From Microcella sp. (GTDB lineage: Bacteria; Actinomycetota; Actinomycetes; Actinomycetales; Microbacteriaceae), in assembly GCF_025808395.1 (NCBI RefSeq), contig NZ_CP075524.1, positions 2,356,001-2,420,000 on the forward strand: a stretch of DNA of 64,000 nucleotides, given 5' to 3'. The position numbers and the translations under genes are program-made. Every line of letters begins with the position of its first letter. Position 1 is the first letter of the stretch. Below are positions 59,187 through 64,000 of this stretch, piece by piece. A model generated the notes under the pieces. That model saw nothing but the letters and a program-made list of their open reading frames with translations. It ran no database searches and was not told the origin of the DNA.

Positions 59187-60789
59187 GGTCATCGCCCGTT
59201 CGGTGCGCTTGAGCAGCCCCCCGGACACGGTCGACACGGTGCAAGATCTGCTGGCCACGATCTGGGCGCAGACCCCCGGGCTCGACCCGGCCGATCGCAT
59301 GGGAGCCGAACTCGCGATCGTCGAGCTCACGGCCAACGTGATCGAGCACGCGAACGAGGGCGGCGAGATCAGCTTCTCGCTCAACATCGTCGTGTACGAC
59401 GACCGTATCGAGGCGACCGTGACCGACGGGGGCTCGGTCGATCGCGTCGAGCTCGCCGATCGTGAGATGCCCCACACGCTCGCTGAGCGGGGGCGGGGCC
59501 TTCCGCTCATGGAGGCACTCAGCGACAGCGTCGAGCATCGCCGCGTCGAAGGCGTGAATCACTGGACAGTCGTGCGGGCTCGACGGGCCGCATCGGCACC
59601 GGCTCGCAAGCCGATGCCGTCGATCTCGATCGCCGGCGTCATCGACGAGATGGCGCGTCAGCGCGCCCTCGACGACATGGGCATTCTCGACACCCCGCCG
59701 GAAGAGCGGTTCGATCGTGTGACCCGGCTTGCCGTGCAGCTGTTCGGTGTGCAGAGCGCTGCGGTGAACTTCATCGATCACGACCGGCAGTGGTCGAAGT
59801 CGATCGTGGGGCCGGCGAGCCCCGAGATCAGCCGCTCGAAGTCGATGTGCTCGCTCGTGGCGCAGTCAGGAGAGCCGCTCGTGGTCGGCGACATGACGGT
59901 CGACGAACGCTACGCAGACAAGGCCGACCCAGACACGATCTCGTTCTACGCGGGTTTTCCGCTGCAGGCCCCCGGCGGCGAGCGCATCGGCGCGTTCTGC
60001 ATCTACGACCCTCGCCCTCGGCACTTCTCGGCCCGAGAGACCGAGATGCTTCGAGACCTCGCCGTGTGGGTGCAGCAAGAACTGACGGTGAGCCAAGAGC
60101 TCAGCAGGGCGTCTGAGGTGCAGCAGGGTCTGCTGCCGCAGAAGCTCCTCAGCATGCCGGGGTGGTCGATCGCTGGCGTGTGCATTCCGGCACGGGCAGT
60201 GGGCGGTGACTTCTACGACTGGTACCCGGTGGGGGAGGGGGCGGCGATCACGCTCGCCGACGCCATGGGCAAGGGAATCGGCGCGGCGATCATCGCGGCG
60301 ACCGTGAGGGCGGTGCTGCGTTCTGCCTCTCGGTTCGGCGACGTGGCGGGCGCGGTCGACGCGGCCTCGGCCGCGCTCTCGATCGATCTCGACAGCGCCG
60401 GAGTGTTCGTCACGGCGTTTCACGGGCGCCTCGACATGGATTCTGGAGTGCTTTCATACGTCGACGCAGGTCACGGCCTGTCGGTCATCGCTCATGCCGA
60501 CGGCACCTCGCAGCGGCTCAGGTCGGCGTCACCGCCCCTCGGCGTCAGCGTCGAGACCGAGTGGTCGCAGCAGCAGGTCACGCTCGAGCCCGGTGACACT
60601 CTCGTGGTCATGAGCGACGGTGTGCTCGACCTCTACGACGGCACCCTCGGCTCGCTCGACAATCTGGTCGCCCTCGCCATGCTCACGAAAGACCCGTGGG
60701 AGATCATCGACGCCATTCGGGCACGCGCTCGCGGCGCACGCGCAGACGACGTGACCATGCTCGTGGTGCGGCGCGACGACGACGCCTGA
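59179..60789 (+). CDS. Fusion of RsbW-type kinase, GAF sensor and SpoIIE-type phosphatase
   Basis: A 536-residue protein with three domains. Residues 1-135: GHKL ATPase of anti-sigma kinases, N box ELTANVIEHA (Asn53), D83 in VTDGG and G box GRGLPLM. Residues 160-300: GAF domain (FDRVTRLAVQLFGVQSAAVN, FYAGFPLQAPGGERIGAFCI). Residues 310-536: PP2C/SpoIIE phosphatase with GGDFYDWYPV, DAMGKGIGAAI, DAGHG, SDGVLD and ADDVTMLVVRR, all metal-binding aspartates present. Kinase and phosphatase for the adjacent STAS protein thus share one chain, probably with a GAF-sensed signal choosing between them. Cytosolic; no membrane segment. Confidence 0.88.
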   Translation: MPEVIARSVRLSSPPDTVDTVQDLLATIWAQTPGLDPADRMGAELAIVELTANVIEHANEGGEISFSLNIVVYDDRIEATVTDGGSVDRVELADREMPHTLAERGRGLPLMEALSDSVEHRRVEGVNHWTVVRARRAASAPARKPMPSISIAGVIDEMARQRALDDMGILDTPPEERFDRVTRLAVQLFGVQSAAVNFIDHDRQWSKSIVGPASPEISRSKSMCSLVAQSGEPLVVGDMTVDERYADKADPDTISFYAGFPLQAPGGERIGAFCIYDPRPRHFSARETEMLRDLAVWVQQELTVSQELSRASEVQQGLLPQKLLSMPGWSIAGVCIPARAVGGDFYDWYPVGEGAAITLADAMGKGIGAAIIAATVRAVLRSASRFGDVAGAVDAASAALSIDLDSAGVFVTAFHGRLDMDSGVLSYVDAGHGLSVIAHADGTSQRLRSASPPLGVSVETEWSQQQVTLEPGDTLVVMSDGVLDLYDGTLGSLDNLVALAMLTKDPWEIIDAIRARARGARADDVTMLVVRRDDDA

Positions 60790-60836
60790 CGGTCACGGCG
60801 TGCTCGACGCGACGGTACAGTAGACACTGCGATTTG

Positions 60837-60866
60837 TCTCGATATCGAGAAATCTCGACGTCGAGA
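60837..60866. promoter_or_regulatory. Two tandem perfect palindromes upstream of sucCD
   Basis: TCTCGATATCGAGA (60837-60850) and TCTCGACGTCGAGA (60853-60866) are each perfectly self-complementary and start 16 bases apart, about one and a half helical turns. They lie about 50-80 bases before sucC and just after a TAGACA hexamer (60821-60826). The form fits binding by two dimers of a MarR-like or similar repressor; the identity is unknown. Confidence 0.6.
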
Positions 60867-60914
60867 GACTGATCGCGCTTCCTCTTTCTTGAGCACGCGG
60901 ATGGGACGAACAGC

Positions 60915-62078
60915 GTGGATCTTTTCGAGTATCAGGCCCGAGACCTCTTCGAGAAGCACGGTGTTCCCGTGCTGCCGGGCATCATCGCCGACACCCCTGC
61001 CGAGGCTCGCGCGGCCGCCGAGTCGATCGGCGGGGTGACGGTCATCAAAGCCCAGGTCAAGATCGGTGGTCGAGGCAAGGCTGGTGGCGTCAAGGTCGCC
61101 AAGACTGCTGACGAGGCCGAGCAGCACGCGCAGAGCATCCTGGGCCTCGATATCAAGGGCCACGTCGTGAAGCGCGTCATGGTCGCCGCCGGCGCCGACA
61201 TCGCTGAAGAGTACTACTTCTCGGTGCTGCTCGACCGCGCCAACCGCAACTATCTGGCATTGTGCAGCTTCGAGGGCGGAGTTGAGATCGAGCAGCTGGC
61301 CGAAGAACGGCCGGATGCCCTGGCTCGCGTCGCCGTCGACCCAGGTCGCGGCATCGACCTCGAGGTCGCTCGTGAGATCGCCACCGCAGCGAAGTTTCCC
61401 GCCGACCTGGTCGACACGGTCGCGCCGGTGTTCGTGTCGCTCTACGACGTCTTCGTGAAAGAAGACGCCACGCTCGTCGAGGTCAACCCGCTGGTCAAGA
61501 CAGGCTCCGGGGCCATCGTGGCGCTCGACGGCAAGGTGAGCATTGACGAGAACGCCGAGTTCCGTCAACCGCACCACGCCGAGCTCGCCGACTCTGATTC
61601 GGCCGACCCGCTCGAGGCGAAGGCCAAGCAGTATGACCTCAACTACGTGAAGCTCGATGGCGAGGTCGGCGTCATCGGCAACGGCGCCGGTCTCGTGATG
61701 TCGACGCTCGATGTCGTCGCCTATGCCGGCGAGGCCCACGGCAACGTGAAGCCCGCCAACTTTCTCGACATCGGCGGCGGCGCCTCGGCCGAGGTCATGG
61801 CCGCGGGGCTCGACGTCATTCTCGGCGACCCCCAGGTTAAAAGCGTGTTCGTCAACGTCTTCGGAGGTATCACGGCGTGCGACGCCGTCGCGAACGGCAT
61901 CGTGAAGGCACTCGAGATTCTCGGTGACTCCGCCACCAAGCCGCTCGTGGTGAGGCTCGACGGCAACAACGTCGACGAGGGTCGGCGCATTCTGGCGGCC
62001 GCGAATCACCCCCTGGTGACGCTCGCCACCTCGATGGACGACGGCGCCGACAAGGCCGCCGCGCTGGCTGCGAAGTAA
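60915..62078 (+). CDS. sucC: Succinyl-CoA synthetase beta subunit
   Basis: ATP-grasp subunit of the TCA enzyme that makes succinate and nucleoside triphosphate from succinyl-CoA. The 387 residues begin VDLFEYQARDLFEKHGVPVL and contain KAQVKIGGRGKAGGVKVAK, EVNPLVKT and NIFGGI-like VNVFGGITACDAVANGI. GTG start with a weak upstream site (GGGACGAAC). sucD follows after 13 bases. Confidence 0.96.
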   Translation: MDLFEYQARDLFEKHGVPVLPGIIADTPAEARAAAESIGGVTVIKAQVKIGGRGKAGGVKVAKTADEAEQHAQSILGLDIKGHVVKRVMVAAGADIAEEYYFSVLLDRANRNYLALCSFEGGVEIEQLAEERPDALARVAVDPGRGIDLEVAREIATAAKFPADLVDTVAPVFVSLYDVFVKEDATLVEVNPLVKTGSGAIVALDGKVSIDENAEFRQPHHAELADSDSADPLEAKAKQYDLNYVKLDGEVGVIGNGAGLVMSTLDVVAYAGEAHGNVKPANFLDIGGGASAEVMAAGLDVILGDPQVKSVFVNVFGGITACDAVANGIVKALEILGDSATKPLVVRLDGNNVDEGRRILAAANHPLVTLATSMDDGADKAAALAAK

Positions 62079-62091
62079 GGGACCACGAACC

Positions 62092-62994
<903 letters not shown>

Positions 62995-63057
62995 CTGACC
63001 GGGGCGCCCACTCGCGGCGCTCGTGGGCGACTCGCGGCACGCGCCGAGGGCCTTCGC

Positions 63058-63825
63058 TCAGTCGTCGTGGGCAATGACCTTCGGCGGCCACTCTGAGTAG
63101 CCGAGCTCGCGCGAGATGTTGCGCGCGGTCTCGCGAAGGTCGTTGAGCACGCCCGCTTCGGGCGGCCACTCGCTCGAAGGCATGACGACCGAGACTGCTG
63201 CGATGACCGCACCGCTGCGATCGACCACGGGCACGGCCACCGACGACTCACCGAGCACGGCTTCGTCTTCTTCCATGGCCAGGGCCCGTTCGGCGACTCC
63301 GGCGAGTTGCAGGCGAAGCGTGGCGGGGTCGGTCACGGTGTCGCCCGTGAGCGCGCGCAGCGGCTTGGCGAGCAGCTCGTCGGCGGCGCTCGGGTGATAT
63401 GCGAGCAGCACCTTGCCGAGCGCCGAAGCGTGGGCAGGTATGGTGATGCCCGTTTCGAGCATCTGCTGGCTGCCGTCGGGGCGACGGTTGTGGTGAATGA
63501 TGATGACCTCGTCAAAGAGTTCGGCGCCCAGTCGCGTCGAGAGCCCGGTGCGTCGAGCGAGTTCACGGGTCCAGCGCATGGCGCGCGCCCGAACGTCGAG
63601 GGTGTCGAGGTAGACGTTCGAGAGCTTCAGCAGCGCGGGGCCGAGCATGTAGCGCTGGCTGCCCGGCTCTTTGGCCACCAGCCCGTGGGTCTGCAGCGAT
63701 TTGACGATGCCGTGCACCGTCGAGGGGGGCAGCTCGAGAATGCCGGCAAGCTCGGTGATGCCCAGGTGCCGAGCACCCTGCAGCGATGACAGCACGCGCG
63801 CGGCGCGGTCGATTGCTTGGATCAC
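63058..63825 (-). CDS. IclR-family transcriptional regulator
   Basis: A 255-residue regulator. The N-terminal winged helix-turn-helix (about residues 1-60: LGITELAGILELPPSTVHGI) is followed by the IclR effector domain (ALGKVLLAYHPSAADELL, GESSVAVPVVDRSGAVIAAV). It resembles the glycerol regulators GylR of actinomycetes, but a target in a neighbouring glp operon lies outside the window and is inference. GTG start eight bases after GAAAGG. It diverges from the promoter at 63893. Confidence 0.88.
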   Translation of the reverse strand: MIQAIDRAARVLSSLQGARHLGITELAGILELPPSTVHGIVKSLQTHGLVAKEPGSQRYMLGPALLKLSNVYLDTLDVRARAMRWTRELARRTGLSTRLGAELFDEVIIIHHNRRPDGSQQMLETGITIPAHASALGKVLLAYHPSAADELLAKPLRALTGDTVTDPATLRLQLAGVAERALAMEEDEAVLGESSVAVPVVDRSGAVIAAVSVVMPSSEWPPEAGVLNDLRETARNISRELGYSEWPPKVIAHDD

Positions 63826-64000
63826 CGATGAACCTTTCGTGGGGTCTGACCATTATGCGCGCGAACTGATCGCATCTTGTGCAGATTCAGTCTTGACATG
63901 CCCCCGTTTTGCGGCAAGTATTCGACATTATCGAATGACGTTCCAGAATCGTTCGGGAACGTGGGGCACGGAGCCCATCGATGATCCGCATGTTCGAAGG
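63826..64000 (+). promoter_or_regulatory. Divergent promoter with inverted repeats, reading off the window
   Basis: A perfect -35 TTGACA (63893-63898) is followed after 17-18 bases by AAGTATT as weak -10. ATTCGA-CATTA-TCGAAT (63920-63936) is a perfect inverted repeat at the expected transcription start, and CGTTCC-N11-GGAACG (63939-63961) follows. These fit operator sites for the adjacent IclR protein acting on a + strand gene that begins beyond position 64000. Confidence 0.6.

Overview
The window is high-GC chromosomal DNA from an actinobacterium, most likely of the family Microbacteriaceae. This placement is inferred from the gene order, very frequent GTG starts, TANNNT-type -10 boxes, a GuaB3 paralogue, a short-lid adenylate kinase and DUF3817 next to guaA. 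It is core genome with a few accessory islands. No rRNA, tRNA, CRISPR array or intact insertion sequence was seen.

Region 1 (1-15.9 kb) holds the end of a membrane protein gene and then the S10-spc-alpha ribosomal superoperon: rpsJ rplC rplD rplW rplB rpsS rplV rpsC rplP rpmC rpsQ, rplN rplX rplE rpsH rplF rplR rpsE rpmD rplO secY adk, infA rpmJ rpsM rpsK rpoA rplQ. It ends at a strong terminator. The genes for S14, S4 and methionine aminopeptidase are missing from places where many bacteria carry them. Several ribosomal proteins have long low-complexity tails; L15 has about 117 extra basic residues at its N-terminus.

Region 2 (15.9-30.1 kb) carries a double-GNAT protein, an acyltransferase-SGNH membrane protein, truA, rplM-rpsI, glmM, a coaA-methyltransferase pair and the tightly packed run glmS-acpS-alr-tsaE-tsaB-rimI-tsaD. 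This run covers amino sugars and D-alanine for the wall, acyl carrier protein activation and the tRNA t6A modification.

Region 3 (30.2-36.7 kb) has three adjacent DUF4190 membrane proteins, a THUMP-like methyltransferase, groES behind a CIRCE operator, rarD, and an overlapping kinase plus class III aminotransferase pair. That pair resembles the phospho-lyase systems for phosphoethanolamine or phosphohydroxylysine.

Region 4 (36.7-43.7 kb) is a branched-chain amino acid or amide ABC importer: two Leu/Ile/Val-type binding lipoproteins face the convergent livH-livM-livG-livF operon. The LivH permease carries an unusual secreted N-terminal beta domain.

Region 5 (43.9-53.5 kb) is a GMP synthesis neighbourhood (guaB, guaB3, guaA) with glpD, SURF1 and DUF3817. 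A nuclease-like gene flanked by two related hairpin repeats and a Gfo/Idh oxidoreductase sit between guaB and guaB3.

Region 6 (53.5-64 kb) has a Bax-inhibitor-type membrane protein, two small membrane proteins, glpQ, pcrA, a STAS protein overlapping a kinase-GAF-phosphatase fusion (a compact partner-switching module), sucCD behind two tandem perfect palindromes, and an IclR regulator divergent from a promoter that reads off the window end. Many gene starts lie 6-9 bases after a -10-like hexamer, suggesting leaderless transcripts.
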